In this document: positions 45,777 to 54,850 of the stretch, one piece after another
Layout: every line of letters starts with the position of its first letter
Position numbering within the stretch: the first letter of the stretch is position 1
DNA from: Lachnospiraceae bacterium
Lineage (GTDB): Bacteria; Bacillota; Clostridia; Lachnospirales; Lachnospiraceae
Length of the DNA stretch: 64,000 bases
Assembly (NCBI GenBank): GCA_022791975.1
Contig: JAAWAC010000059.1
Location: 1 to 64,000 of the forward strand
Reading direction: 5' to 3'
The notes under the pieces: model-generated
What the model was told of the DNA's origin: nothing
The model's database searches: none
What the model saw: only the letters and a program-made list of their open reading frames with translations
Made by a program: the position numbers and the translations under genes

Positions 45777-45801
45777 CAATCCAGGGCCTTTTTGTTATCC
45801 T
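45773..45801 (+). promoter_or_regulatory. Promoter of the leuA T-box transcript
   Basis: TTGACA (45773-45778), 17 bases, TATCCT (45796-45801). The -35 box overlaps the vanT stop codon, and no terminator separates the two units. Confidence 0.8.
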
Positions 45802-45807
45802 GTTACT

Positions 45808-46200
45808 CAGATAATATGATAAATGCGATGAAGAGGACTAGTACACAAATAGCCCAATTTCAGAGAGTCTCTGGGTGGTGTGAAGAGACAGCGGGGATTG
45901 GTGGAACTGACCTTTGAGCGGCTGCCCCAAATTTCTGGCAGAACAGTTGGAAAGAGTAGACGCAGACGGAGCCCGACCGTTATTCAGGGGAGGATATAAG
46001 GTTGCATACCCGTATCCGAAAGAGTGTGTGAGCAGAAACCGCGTGCAGGTCCTATGGATAGCTTCCTTAAAAAGTGGGAGAAGAGGGAACAGCCGGGAGA
46101 ATGCTTGCAAAATGAGAGTGGTACCGCGTAAGACAGAGGATAAGTCTTTCGTCTCTTACAGTATGAGATTTCGTGCTGTGGGGCGAAAGACTTTTTTGTC
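45808..46200 (+). ncRNA. T-box riboswitch, leucine type
   Basis: The leader holds the T-box hallmarks: a long stem I (starts GATGAAGAGGACTAGTA), AGAGAG then GGTGGTGTGAAGAGAC, and the T-box sequence GTGGTACCGCG at 46118-46128. The stem I loop has GGAACTGACC, where CTG (45907-45909), followed by A, is the probable specifier for leucine tRNA. A terminator hairpin AAGTCTTTCG / CGAAAGACTT followed by T lies at 46142-46197. Uncharged tRNA-Leu should stabilise the antiterminator and allow leuA expression. This explains most of the 534-bp gap between vanT and leuA. Confidence 0.92.
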
Positions 46201-46310
46201 TCCTGGAAAGCTTCTGGGAGATCAAAAGCCCTCAGGACAATTTATCAGTTATCGCCTCTGCCTGAAGAAGAGCAGAAAGCAGAAACAATCGGAAAAAGGA
46301 GAGAATGAGT

Positions 46311-47972
46311 ATGAGAAATTATGAGAAGTACACGAGGCAGTATTTTCTTCCCCCTTATGCGTGTATGAAGTGGGCCGAGAAGGATTATGTAGACCACGCG
46401 CCTATCTGGTGCAGCGTGGATTTAAGGGATGGCAACCAGGCACTGGTGGTGCCTATGACCCTGGATCAGAAGGTAAAATTCTTTCAGCTCCTGTGTAAGG
46501 TGGGCTTTAAGGAGATTGAGGTGGGCTTTCCCGCAGCTTCTGAGACAGAGTATGTATTTTTGCGGACCTTGATTGAGAAAAACCTGATCCCAGAAGATGT
46601 GACCATTCAGGTATTAACCCAGGCCAGAGAGCACATAATCCGCAAGACCTTTGAGGCCTTAAAGGGAGCGCGCAAGGCCGTGGTACATGTGTATAATTCC
46701 ACCTCCCTGTCCCAAAGAGAACAGGTGTTCCGGAAGTCCAAGGAGGAGATTTTGAAGATTGCTGTGGATGGAGCCGCCCTGTTAAAGCAGCTGGCTGACG
46801 AGACAGAGGGAAATTTCCTCTTTGAATACAGCCCGGAGAGCTTTACCGGTACCGAGCCAGAGTATGCCCTGGAGGTTTGCAACGCGGTGCTGGAGGTATG
46901 GAAGCCCACCCCGGAGAAAAAGGCGATTATCAATCTTCCCGTAACGGTGCAGCATTCCATGCCCCACGTGTATGCCCAGCAGATTGAGTATATGTGCGAG
47001 AATCTCAAGTACCGGGACAGCGTAGTGGTTTCCCTTCATCCCCACAATGACCGGGGATGCGGCGTGGCGGACACGGAGATGGGGCTTCTGGCCGGCGCAG
47101 ACCGAGTGGAGGGGACCCTGTTTGGAAACGGGGAGCGCACGGGAAATGTGGATATTGTGACCCTGGCCATGAATATGTATTCCCAGGGTGTGGACCCCAA
47201 GCTTGATTTTACCAATATGAATGAGGTTTGTGAGGGGTATGAGAAATATACGGGAATGAAGGTGGATGAGCGGAATCCCTACAGCGGCGCCCTGGTATTT
47301 GCCGCCTTCTCTGGATCTCACCAGGATGCCATTGCCAAAGGCATGCATTACCGGGAGGAGGAAGAGCGGAAATATTGGACCGTGCCTTATCTGCCCATCG
47401 ATCCCCAGGATGTGGGCCGCAGCTATGACGCGGATGTGATCCGCATCAACAGCCAGTCTGGCAAGGGCGGTGTGGGGTATATTCTGGAGCAGAACTTTGG
47501 CCTCAATCTTCCGGCCAAAATGCGGGAGGCCATGGGCTACGCATGCAAGGAGGTTTCCGACCACAAGAATAAGGAGCTGATGCCGGAGGAGATCTTTGAG
47601 CTGTTTAAGGAGCGCTTTGAGAGCATTGTCACTCCCTACAATATTACGGAGGTGCATTTCAAGCAGGTGGATGGCATCACTGCCGAGGTGCACACCACCC
47701 ACCAGGGCAAGGCGGAGGTTACCTATGCTGTTGGAAATGGCCGTCTGAACGCGGTGAGCAATGCCCTGAAGAAATGCTTTGGCCTTACCTACAACCTGGT
47801 AACCTATCAGGAGCACGCTCTGGAGCAGAGTTCCAGCTCCAAGGCCATTGCCTATGTGGGGATTCAGACCCCGGATGGGAAGCTTTACTGGGGAGCTGCT
47901 GTGGACCCTGATATTATCCGCGCCTCCATCGATGCCCTGTTAACGGCCATTAACAATTCCACAAAGGGATAG
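46311..47972 (+). CDS. leuA: 2-isopropylmalate synthase
   Basis: A 553-residue enzyme that condenses 2-oxoisovalerate and acetyl-CoA, the first step to leucine. It has SVDLRDGNQALVVPM, GFPAASETEYVF, LHPHNDRGCGVAD and the C-terminal LeuA dimer domain (VDGITAEVHTTHQGKAEVTY). It belongs to the longer type with KYTRQYFLPPYACMKWAEKD at the start. An ATG six bases upstream is possible, but AGGAG is nine bases from 46311. Regulated by the leucine T-box in front. Confidence 0.95.
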   Translation: MRNYEKYTRQYFLPPYACMKWAEKDYVDHAPIWCSVDLRDGNQALVVPMTLDQKVKFFQLLCKVGFKEIEVGFPAASETEYVFLRTLIEKNLIPEDVTIQVLTQAREHIIRKTFEALKGARKAVVHVYNSTSLSQREQVFRKSKEEILKIAVDGAALLKQLADETEGNFLFEYSPESFTGTEPEYALEVCNAVLEVWKPTPEKKAIINLPVTVQHSMPHVYAQQIEYMCENLKYRDSVVVSLHPHNDRGCGVADTEMGLLAGADRVEGTLFGNGERTGNVDIVTLAMNMYSQGVDPKLDFTNMNEVCEGYEKYTGMKVDERNPYSGALVFAAFSGSHQDAIAKGMHYREEEERKYWTVPYLPIDPQDVGRSYDADVIRINSQSGKGGVGYILEQNFGLNLPAKMREAMGYACKEVSDHKNKELMPEEIFELFKERFESIVTPYNITEVHFKQVDGITAEVHTTHQGKAEVTYAVGNGRLNAVSNALKKCFGLTYNLVTYQEHALEQSSSSKAIAYVGIQTPDGKLYWGAAVDPDIIRASIDALLTAINNSTKG

Positions 47973-48051
47973 ACGGGATCGCTTTTCTGTGGTATGATCT
48001 CAAAAAGAGCGTTTGTACTTGCTACTAAAACAGGAAAAGGAATGAGAAACC

Positions 48052-49536
48052 ATGAATCTCTTATATAAGAGTACGAGAAGTGAGGAAACCGTAACGGCCT
48101 CCCAGGCGATTTTAAAAGGTCTGTCCGGGGATGGCGGTCTGTTTGTGCCTGTGGAGATCCCCCGGCTTTCCGTGAGCCTGGAGGAGATTTCCCAGATGGA
48201 TTATGCCCAGACAGCCTACACGGTAATGAAAAGCTTTCTGACAGATTTTACGGAGGAGGAGCTGAAGGGCTGTATTGCCAAGGCCTATGACAGCAAGTTT
48301 GACACGGCGGAGATTGCCCCTCTGGTAAAGGCGGATGAGGCTTATTATCTGGAGCTGTTTCACGGGGCAACCATCGCCTTTAAGGATATGGCTCTGTCCA
48401 TTTTGCCCCATTTGATGACCACGGCGGCAAAGAAAAACCAGGTGGAGAATGAGATTGTGATTCTGACTGCCACCTCGGGGGATACGGGAAAGGCGGCCCT
48501 TTGCGGCTTTGCGGATGTGCCTGGTACCCGGATCATTGTATTTTACCCCAAGAATGGGGTGAGTCCCATCCAGGAGAAGCAGATGGTCACCCAAAAGGGA
48601 GCCAACACTCTGGTGGTGGGGATACACGGGAACTTTGATGATGCCCAGAGCGGCGTGAAGAAAATGTTTGGGGATCCCAAGCTTGCTGGGGATTTGGCAG
48701 AGAAGGGATTCCAGTTCTCCTCCGCCAATTCCATCAATATTGGGCGTCTGGTTCCCCAGATTGTGTACTATGTGTATGCCTATGGGAAGCTTTTGGCCAA
48801 TGGGGAGATTGCCAAGGGAGAGACCATCCATGTGGTGGTTCCCACAGGGAATTTCGGAAATATTCTGGCAGCTTATTATGCCAAGGAGATGGGGATTCCC
48901 ATTGGGCGCCTGATCTGTGCCTCCAATGACAATAAGGTGCTCTACGATTTCTTCCAGAGTGGCCGCTATGACAGAAACCGGGAGTTCCTTCTCACCAGCT
49001 CTCCCTCCATGGATATTCTCATCTCCAGCAACCTGGAGCGGCTTATCTACCGCATTGCCGGGGAGGATGAGGCTGTCAATGCCAGGCTTATGAAGGAGCT
49101 GACAGAAAAGGGAGTCTATGAGATCACGCCAGAGATGGGGAAACGCCTGGGAGATTTCTATGGGAACTATGCTACAGAGCAGGAGGCGGCCCAGGCTATT
49201 CATCAGCTATATACCTCTACGGGGTATGTGATGGACACTCATACAGCGGTGGCTGCGGCTGTGTATGAAAAGTATCGCGGGGAAACCGGGGATGAGACGA
49301 AGACAGTGATTGTCTCCACAGCTAGTCCCTTTAAGTTTACCCGGAATGTGATGAAGGCCATTGATGAAAAATACGACGCCATGTCAGATTTTCAGCTGGT
49401 GGATGCCTTAAGTGAGCTTTCCGGGGTGGACGTGCCCTGGGCTATTGAGGAGATTCGCACCGCACCAGTGCTTCATAAGACCGTGGTGGAGGTGTCCCAA
49501 ATGGAGGATGCTGTGAGAAACTTTTTAGGAATCTAG
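48052..49536 (+). CDS. thrC: Threonine synthase
   Basis: A 494-residue PLP enzyme converting phosphohomoserine to threonine. It starts NLLYKSTRSEETVTASQAIL, with the PLP lysine in LFHGATIAFKDMALS and the loop TATSGDTGKAAL. VVPTGNFGNILAAYYAKEMG is conserved. It is the longer ThrC form of about 490 residues, found with DUF-type N-terminal domains in Clostridia. AAAGGAATG precedes the ATG. Confidence 0.96.
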   Translation: MNLLYKSTRSEETVTASQAILKGLSGDGGLFVPVEIPRLSVSLEEISQMDYAQTAYTVMKSFLTDFTEEELKGCIAKAYDSKFDTAEIAPLVKADEAYYLELFHGATIAFKDMALSILPHLMTTAAKKNQVENEIVILTATSGDTGKAALCGFADVPGTRIIVFYPKNGVSPIQEKQMVTQKGANTLVVGIHGNFDDAQSGVKKMFGDPKLAGDLAEKGFQFSSANSINIGRLVPQIVYYVYAYGKLLANGEIAKGETIHVVVPTGNFGNILAAYYAKEMGIPIGRLICASNDNKVLYDFFQSGRYDRNREFLLTSSPSMDILISSNLERLIYRIAGEDEAVNARLMKELTEKGVYEITPEMGKRLGDFYGNYATEQEAAQAIHQLYTSTGYVMDTHTAVAAAVYEKYRGETGDETKTVIVSTASPFKFTRNVMKAIDEKYDAMSDFQLVDALSELSGVDVPWAIEEIRTAPVLHKTVVEVSQMEDAVRNFLGI

Positions 49537-49546
49537 GGAGGAAGCT

Positions 49547-49894
49547 ATGGGAGATTTTTCATCGGCAATGGATGGGATTATCATTCTCTGTGGCCTGTAT
49601 ATTCTCTATGCGGCCATTACCATGAGAGCCGGCGGGGAGATTCAATCAGTGCTTATCAGCAAAAATCTGGACGTGAAAAAATGTAAGGATTTGGAAGGCT
49701 ACAAGCGCTATCTCTTTCCACGGGCCCTGGTGATGGGATTGGTTACAGTGCTCTTTGGCGCAGCGGGCATGGTGAATGCCTATGTGATGGAGCTGGGATT
49801 CGTGTATTCGGGACTTTTGGTTCTGGTGCTTTTGGTCCTGGTTTGGTATTTTATTGATTACCGGAAGGGGATACAGCGTTTTTGGGGTGTATAA
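49547..49894 (+). CDS. Small membrane protein, unknown
   Basis: A 115-residue protein with about three hydrophobic segments (residues about 9-26, 60-83 and 85-105), the first two separated by a charged loop (SKNLDVKKCKDLEGYKRY). No family recognised. GGAGGAAG precedes the ATG, 10 bases after thrC, so it is in the same transcript. A hairpin follows. Confidence 0.75.
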   Translation: MGDFSSAMDGIIILCGLYILYAAITMRAGGEIQSVLISKNLDVKKCKDLEGYKRYLFPRALVMGLVTVLFGAAGMVNAYVMELGFVYSGLLVLVLLVLVWYFIDYRKGIQRFWGV

Positions 49895-49913
49895 AGAAAC
49901 GATTGTAGAAGTT

Positions 49914-49949
49914 AAGGGGCCGTCCTTTTAAGAGAAAGGACGGCCCCTT
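49914..49949. terminator. Hairpin between converging units
   Basis: AAGGGGCCGTCCTTT pairs with AAAGGACGGCCCCTT around a six-base loop. The T tract is weak on both sides, but the stem is long and GC-rich and lies exactly between two converging genes. Confidence 0.8.
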
Positions 49950-49960
49950 ATATGCTACTG

Positions 49961-52336
49961 TCATTCCCTTACCAGCTGCTTTACAGATACGCTTCCGATT
50001 GCTTTTACAATGGCCCATGTGCCTAGGACCGTGCAGACTGGAAGCAGGAGAAAGCTTATGGCTGTTCCCGAAAGAGAGTTGCCAAAGGGGAATTCTGATA
50101 GCCCCAAGAATCTGGCATAGGGGGTCAGAAGCCTGGGAATCACAAAGATCCCTAACAGAAGTCCCAGACTGTTACCCGCCAGGGCGGATAAGCCGTTTCT
50201 AAAGGAATAGATTTTCACAATCTGCCAGGATGTCATTCCCACGGCCTTTAGCAATCCAATGAGGTTCTGCTCACGACGAATCAGCAAAAAGGTGAGATTT
50301 ATGGTAATCAGGATGGAGACAAGGAAGAGAACGGTCAAAATTGTTCCAAAAGCAGGCGCCAGAATGCCAGAAATGTTCTCTCCATTTGACTTTGCAGCAA
50401 TAAAGGAAAACTTCCCATCGTATTTCTCGGCCAGTTCTTGTGCATATTCCCACTTGTCAACTCCGTGGGCCAGCACAAGCATATAATCGGCGTAGGAGTC
50501 ATTGGATTTCATAAATTCATCCAGATCGTTTGTCACCGTGCGTATAACATTTCCATAGTTTGAGAGAGTCTGAAAAATTCCTGTGATCTCATAGGAGGCT
50601 TTTTTTCCGTTTACCAGGAGCTCCATGGAATCCCCAACCTTGAAGCCGTAGGCCTGGGACAGGGCCAGTCCAATTCCCACTTCATATTCCTGTAAGGGAC
50701 GCCGGCCATAGAGGGATCTGTCTTTGACTTCATCCTTCCAGGGCAGCTGGTAGACCTCTGTTGGGATGTTCTGCCAGGTTTGGCCATGGGCAGGCTTATA
50801 CTGAGAGGTCACCTTATTTACTCCGTAGGTATACAGAACCCGGGGGTCGCCTTCCAATTCCTCTATAATGTCGCTCACTGGTGTGGCTTTCATGGATGTG
50901 ACATAAATGTCGCTTTTTATAAAGCCCCATAGCTCCGGCTCCTGGTCTATATTCTTGACAGCATGCAAACATCCCAGGGAGAGGATGGTAAGGCTTCCAA
51001 GGATAAGAGATACACCTGCAATGTATCCATATGGCAGCTTCTTATTCCGAATCCCCCGGACTGCATAATAGAGTTCAAAGGAGGAGATGCCACGGAGGAA
51101 TAAGTCTTTTCTCTTTTTTGGGTGTCTTTCCCTTGTCTGCCACTGCCAGGTACCTGTTCGGATGGCGCAGGCCGCCTGTAACTTCCGTATTTTAAAAATG
51201 GCGCAGAGGCAGATGACTATTCCTGCGGCTAGCACGAGGATCCCTGCAAAGGCCTGATAAATACCAGTCTTTCCAAAGGGAACCTTGTACAACCCCATAT
51301 CTCCAAGGACCTTTGTCAGGACGCCTTTACTCAGCAGGCCACCCAGGAGGCTCCCCAGAGAGGCTCCCACAGCCCCCACGACCCCGTAGCAGACAAGATA
51401 GATCCCTGCGATCTGTGCTTGGGTCATTCCCAATGTTTTGTATATGCCCATAATTCTCACATCTTCCTCCATATCGCTTCGGATCAAAAACAACAGAAGT
51501 GCAAGGATTGTACCAGCTAGGATGGCACTCACAAGACATAAGACTGCGCCTACCATTTGATAGGGGGCGGTATACCCACCTTTTATCCTGTCATAGGTAT
51601 AAATGGTGTCGGACAGCGGCACTTGAAAGGATTCTTCTGCAGCACGGATAAAATCCGCTTCTGTCTGGGGGCCGTATTCCTGGAACCGGATTTCCAGGTA
51701 GCTTATCCCATTGTTTTCTGCCAGAGGAAACCGGGAAAGCTGGCCAGAGCCGCACCACATCCGGTATACATTGGTACTGCTGCCCCCAAAGACAGGATCC
51801 GAGACAATTCCTGCGATGGCTACCCTCACAGACGCATCTGCTAATTGCAGAACCACATGGTCTCCCGTCTTTACACCCAGGATTTGTGCCATTTTTGTGG
51901 TGACCCATATCTCATTCTCCCCGGGCATGGGAAGAGCTTTGCTGCCTAGCATTTTAGGGGAAAGCCGATCTCCATGGATGGTTTTGGGAAGCTCCAGGAG
52001 AATCCCGTTGCTCAATTTTCGCCCATCTTTTTCTATGTAGTCAATGGTTTTGGTGTTTTCCGTGATTTGAAATGTGAGGTTCTCCTGCCAACCCTTTAAG
52101 TATTCTTGAACCGTATCTGTGGGGATTACTTCCTTGCTCCACAGGCAGCACAGATGGGGACCGGCCATTTCCTCATAAGCCCTGTCAAAGATGGCGTTCA
52201 GCTGGTTCAACAGGATCAGGGCATTTCCCAATAGGGCCGTAGTAATCAAAATACAGATCCCCAGGAGGAGATGTGGGACTTTTTTCCGTCGTAGCTTTCC
52301 CAAGGCACATAGAAAAACCGTTTTCAAATTTACCAC
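49961..52336 (-). CDS. ABC transporter permease, FtsX/MacB-like
   Basis: A 791-residue membrane protein starting with GTG, overlapping the ATPase gene by seven bases. It has an N-terminal helix followed by a large external domain, then a three-helix FtsX block (about residues 270-380). A fourth helix starts the second half, which again ends with an FtsX block (about 675-785). This duplicated layout is typical of exporters for peptides or lipids and of antimicrobial peptide-sensing transporters. The substrate is unknown. Confidence 0.9.
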   Translation of the reverse strand: MVNLKTVFLCALGKLRRKKVPHLLLGICILITTALLGNALILLNQLNAIFDRAYEEMAGPHLCCLWSKEVIPTDTVQEYLKGWQENLTFQITENTKTIDYIEKDGRKLSNGILLELPKTIHGDRLSPKMLGSKALPMPGENEIWVTTKMAQILGVKTGDHVVLQLADASVRVAIAGIVSDPVFGGSSTNVYRMWCGSGQLSRFPLAENNGISYLEIRFQEYGPQTEADFIRAAEESFQVPLSDTIYTYDRIKGGYTAPYQMVGAVLCLVSAILAGTILALLLFLIRSDMEEDVRIMGIYKTLGMTQAQIAGIYLVCYGVVGAVGASLGSLLGGLLSKGVLTKVLGDMGLYKVPFGKTGIYQAFAGILVLAAGIVICLCAIFKIRKLQAACAIRTGTWQWQTRERHPKKRKDLFLRGISSFELYYAVRGIRNKKLPYGYIAGVSLILGSLTILSLGCLHAVKNIDQEPELWGFIKSDIYVTSMKATPVSDIIEELEGDPRVLYTYGVNKVTSQYKPAHGQTWQNIPTEVYQLPWKDEVKDRSLYGRRPLQEYEVGIGLALSQAYGFKVGDSMELLVNGKKASYEITGIFQTLSNYGNVIRTVTNDLDEFMKSNDSYADYMLVLAHGVDKWEYAQELAEKYDGKFSFIAAKSNGENISGILAPAFGTILTVLFLVSILITINLTFLLIRREQNLIGLLKAVGMTSWQIVKIYSFRNGLSALAGNSLGLLLGIFVIPRLLTPYARFLGLSEFPFGNSLSGTAISFLLLPVCTVLGTWAIVKAIGSVSVKQLVRE

Positions 52337-53094
52337 CCCCTCTGCTGCAAAAAATGCGTGAGTTCTTCTTCTCTAAGATCCACAGGTTCGTCACCTGCAA
52401 ATGTCAGCTGCCCTGCCACCTGCCCGTCCGCCATATAGACCACCCGCTGGCCCCGAACCGCCACCTTCCGGTCATGTGTGACCAGAATGATGGTCTGTCC
52501 TTTTTGGTTTAGCTGGGTCAGGAGTTCCATAACAATCTCCGATTGGGCAGAGTTCAGGCTCCCGGTTGGTTCGTCACACAGTAGGAGAGGAGGCCTGTTT
52601 ACAACAGCGCGCAATATGGCAGTGCGCTGCTGCTGTCCTCCCGATAATTGAGAGGGATATTTTCTGGTATGATCCTGTAAACCGAATTGCTGGCACAGGG
52701 CCAGAATCGTATCTTTCATGGCAGCTTTTTCTGCCCTGCTTCCTCCCAGCATCACCGGCAGCATAATATTCTCATAAACGGAAAGATCCGGGATCAGGCA
52801 TTGCTGCTGAAATACGATTCCTATATTTTTACGCCGGAACATAGCCCTCGTTGTTTCACTCATATGCCCAAACTCTTTTGTCTGGTGGTAGCAGATGGTT
52901 CCTCCGTCAGGAACATCAATACCAGCGATTAAATGCAGAAGACTGGTTTTTCCGGAGCCGGAGGCGCCCATGACTATGACAAATTCTCCGGGGATGACTT
53001 CCAGGCTTACCTTGTTGACAACGACGCTTTCCAGGGGACCTTCCTGATATTTTTTGACTAGATTTTTGATCGTTAGCAGCTTTTCCATTCTCAT
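52330..53094 (-). CDS. ABC transporter ATP-binding protein (MacB/LolD-like)
   Basis: A 254-residue ATPase. Walker A is GASGSGKTSLLHL, the Q-loop VFQQQCLIPDLSV, the signature LSGGQQQRTAILRA, Walker B LLLCDEPTGSLN and the H-loop LVTHDRK. It pairs with the downstream FtsX-like permease. The start could be the first or third codon (MRMEKL). It follows the regulator gene by six bases. Confidence 0.95.
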   Translation of the reverse strand: MRMEKLLTIKNLVKKYQEGPLESVVVNKVSLEVIPGEFVIVMGASGSGKTSLLHLIAGIDVPDGGTICYHQTKEFGHMSETTRAMFRRKNIGIVFQQQCLIPDLSVYENIMLPVMLGGSRAEKAAMKDTILALCQQFGLQDHTRKYPSQLSGGQQQRTAILRAVVNRPPLLLCDEPTGSLNSAQSEIVMELLTQLNQKGQTIILVTHDRKVAVRGQRVVYMADGQVAGQLTFAGDEPVDLREEELTHFLQQRGW

Positions 53095-53100
53095 TACCTT

Positions 53101-53877
53101 TTACCTTTCCGGATGCTGTACGGGGATTTTCCGTTTCATCCTAAATTCTAAAATTACATAGATGGTTTTTTCTATTGCTGTGTAGAGCAAGGGCAATGTG
53201 CCTTGTGCAAGAGAGGGCCATAAGAGATGGGAATCCTCCATGTAATTCATCAGTGAAAAGAATCCCAGGAAAGAAATGAGGCATCCAAGTGTCAGCGTCA
53301 AGGCTCCTGCATATTTCACAGCCTGTATAGCCAGCTCCAGCTCTCTGCCTGACAATTCTTTTTGTGGGAGACAGGTTTTCCATGCATTCAGATAATCGGA
53401 AAACCCGCCTGTCATGGACAGGATAAGGAGTTTTAATCCCAATAAATAGAACAGTGTTGGCAGATCGAAAATATCCAGGACCTGCCCCATACGCAGGGAA
53501 GAGGCAAACAGATAGAAGAGAGCCAGGCCCACAAGGAAAGCCCCGACTAGTATTCCCACGCGCCGGCTCCTAGTCTTTTGGTCCATGTCATTCAGCTCAC
53601 TGACCAATCCTACAAGATTGGACTCCGATTTTTTCATGTATTCTTCAGGGGAAAACGCTTGGGACGAAAAGCTTTCTCCTGCCAACAATTCGTTGATATC
53701 CACCTTTAATACGGAGCTGAGCTCCAGGAGAATGGATGCATCGGGCAATCGATGGCCGGTTTCCCATTTGGATATGGTCTTATCGGTCATACAGAGTGCA
53801 TCTGCCAGTTGCCTCTGGGTCATACCTTGCAGCTTTCTCCGATTCGCAATAAATTTACCAATTTTCATTTGGTCCAT
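53101..53877 (-). CDS. XRE-family regulator with membrane domain
   Basis: A 258-residue protein with an N-terminal helix-turn-helix (IANRRKLQGMTQRQLADALCMTDKTISKWETGHRLPD), a linker and about four membrane helices (residues about 105-235). HTH proteins tied to the membrane and encoded next to an ABC exporter often control that exporter directly. It heads a three-gene minus-strand operon. AAAGGAGG precedes the ATG. AT-rich (23 of 60 bases GC at 53221-53280), suggesting the cassette was acquired. Confidence 0.88.
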   Translation of the reverse strand: MDQMKIGKFIANRRKLQGMTQRQLADALCMTDKTISKWETGHRLPDASILLELSSVLKVDINELLAGESFSSQAFSPEEYMKKSESNLVGLVSELNDMDQKTRSRRVGILVGAFLVGLALFYLFASSLRMGQVLDIFDLPTLFYLLGLKLLILSMTGGFSDYLNAWKTCLPQKELSGRELELAIQAVKYAGALTLTLGCLISFLGFFSLMNYMEDSHLLWPSLAQGTLPLLYTAIEKTIYVILEFRMKRKIPVQHPER

Positions 53878-53934
53878 GACAGAACCTCCTTTAATTTGTT
53901 AAAGCCAGGTTCCTTGTGACCAGGCTCTATGGGA

Positions 53935-53964
53935 AGTATATAGCGGTAGGAGCGCTAAATGCAA
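53935..53964 (-). promoter_or_regulatory. Promoter of the XRE-ABC operon
   Basis: On the minus strand TTGCAT (53964-53959) is followed, after 18 bases, by TATACT (53940-53935). An overlapping TATATA gives a 16-base spacer. Confidence 0.6.
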
Positions 53965-54048
53965 CTCCCAAGCAGGAGAATCCCTCTCCGTTTCGGAGAA
54001 TTTGATGGATTTCCCTATTTGAGATGGTTCCACATCAGAAAATAAAAT

Positions 54049-54111
54049 ATGCTCTAAGCATTTCTCGGCAATCCTGTAAAAATTACGGGATTGGGAAGTT
54101 GCTTAGAGCAT
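54049..54111 (-). terminator. Long hairpin terminator after the amidohydrolase gene
   Basis: ATGCTCTAAGCA (54049-54060) pairs perfectly with TGCTTAGAGCAT (54100-54111), and an inner stem CAATCCTGTAA / TTACGGGATTG extends it. On the minus strand a T-rich stretch (ATTTTATTTT) follows, so it ends the amidohydrolase transcript. Confidence 0.85.
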
Positions 54112-54114
54112 AAC

Positions 54115-54846
54115 TTAGATCCCCAGAAGCTTCTTTATATTGTGATAAAAGATCTGTTCCATAGCTGTATCCCCCAATCCGCAAGTGAGGACCTTTTGGA
54201 TTTCCACAGAAGGATGGTGGAAGGGGGAATCGGTGCCAAAGAGAATGCGATCCGGTGCCACCTCCTCGTAGGCTTGCCTGATTTTTACCCCCATGGGCAT
54301 GCCGGACATTTCCAGATACAAATTGGGGTAGCGCTTGGCCATTTTTAAGGCCGCGTCAATATAAACTCCATGGCCGTGGCCCATGTGGATCATAACCACC
54401 TTTACTTGGGGAAAGCGCTCGGCCAACAGGGCGATGCTCCAGGGCAGGGAGTAGGGCGGATGGCCAGAGTGAATAAAGACGGGAATTTGCCGCCTTTGTG
54501 CCTCCTCCATAATGGGGTCCAATATCAGGTCGTCGGCCACATAGGCATGGCGAAGCGGGTTAAGCTTGATGCCAAAAAAGCCCTCTTTGTCCACATAACG
54601 GGAGATTTTTTCCTGACACGTAGGAAGCCCCTCCAGAGGATTCAGGTATACCAGAGGAAGGAAGCTTTCGGGATATTCCCGGAAGGCCTGCAAAACCTGT
54701 TCATTTCCCATGTGATCCCTGGAGCAGAGCAGGGTTTTCTCAATCTCATACTCCTCCATATGGCGGAGCAGCTGCTGGGGGGTATTTTCTACTCCGGCCC
54801 AGCTTCCAAAATTTCCCAGATGGGCGTGCGCGTCTATTTTTTTCAT
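54115..54846 (-). CDS. Amidohydrolase-family metal-dependent hydrolase
   Basis: A 243-residue TIM-barrel hydrolase of the amidohydrolase-2 type (related to ACMSD-like decarboxylases). Metal-site motifs: KIDAHAHLG at the N-terminus, IPVFIHSGHPP, VVMIHMGHGHG and the final Asp in ILFGTDSPFHHP. The substrate is unknown. It lies four bases after the ECF S-component gene, so it may process the vitamin or precursor imported by it. Confidence 0.88.
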   Translation of the reverse strand: MKKIDAHAHLGNFGSWAGVENTPQQLLRHMEEYEIEKTLLCSRDHMGNEQVLQAFREYPESFLPLVYLNPLEGLPTCQEKISRYVDKEGFFGIKLNPLRHAYVADDLILDPIMEEAQRRQIPVFIHSGHPPYSLPWSIALLAERFPQVKVVMIHMGHGHGVYIDAALKMAKRYPNLYLEMSGMPMGVKIRQAYEEVAPDRILFGTDSPFHHPSVEIQKVLTCGLGDTAMEQIFYHNIKKLLGI

Positions 54847-54850
54847 ATGC

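Noticed and set aside
46782-47816. Long minus-strand frame opposite leuA
   Set aside because: Antisense shadow of a clear leuA. The content is typical of codon-bias mirror frames.
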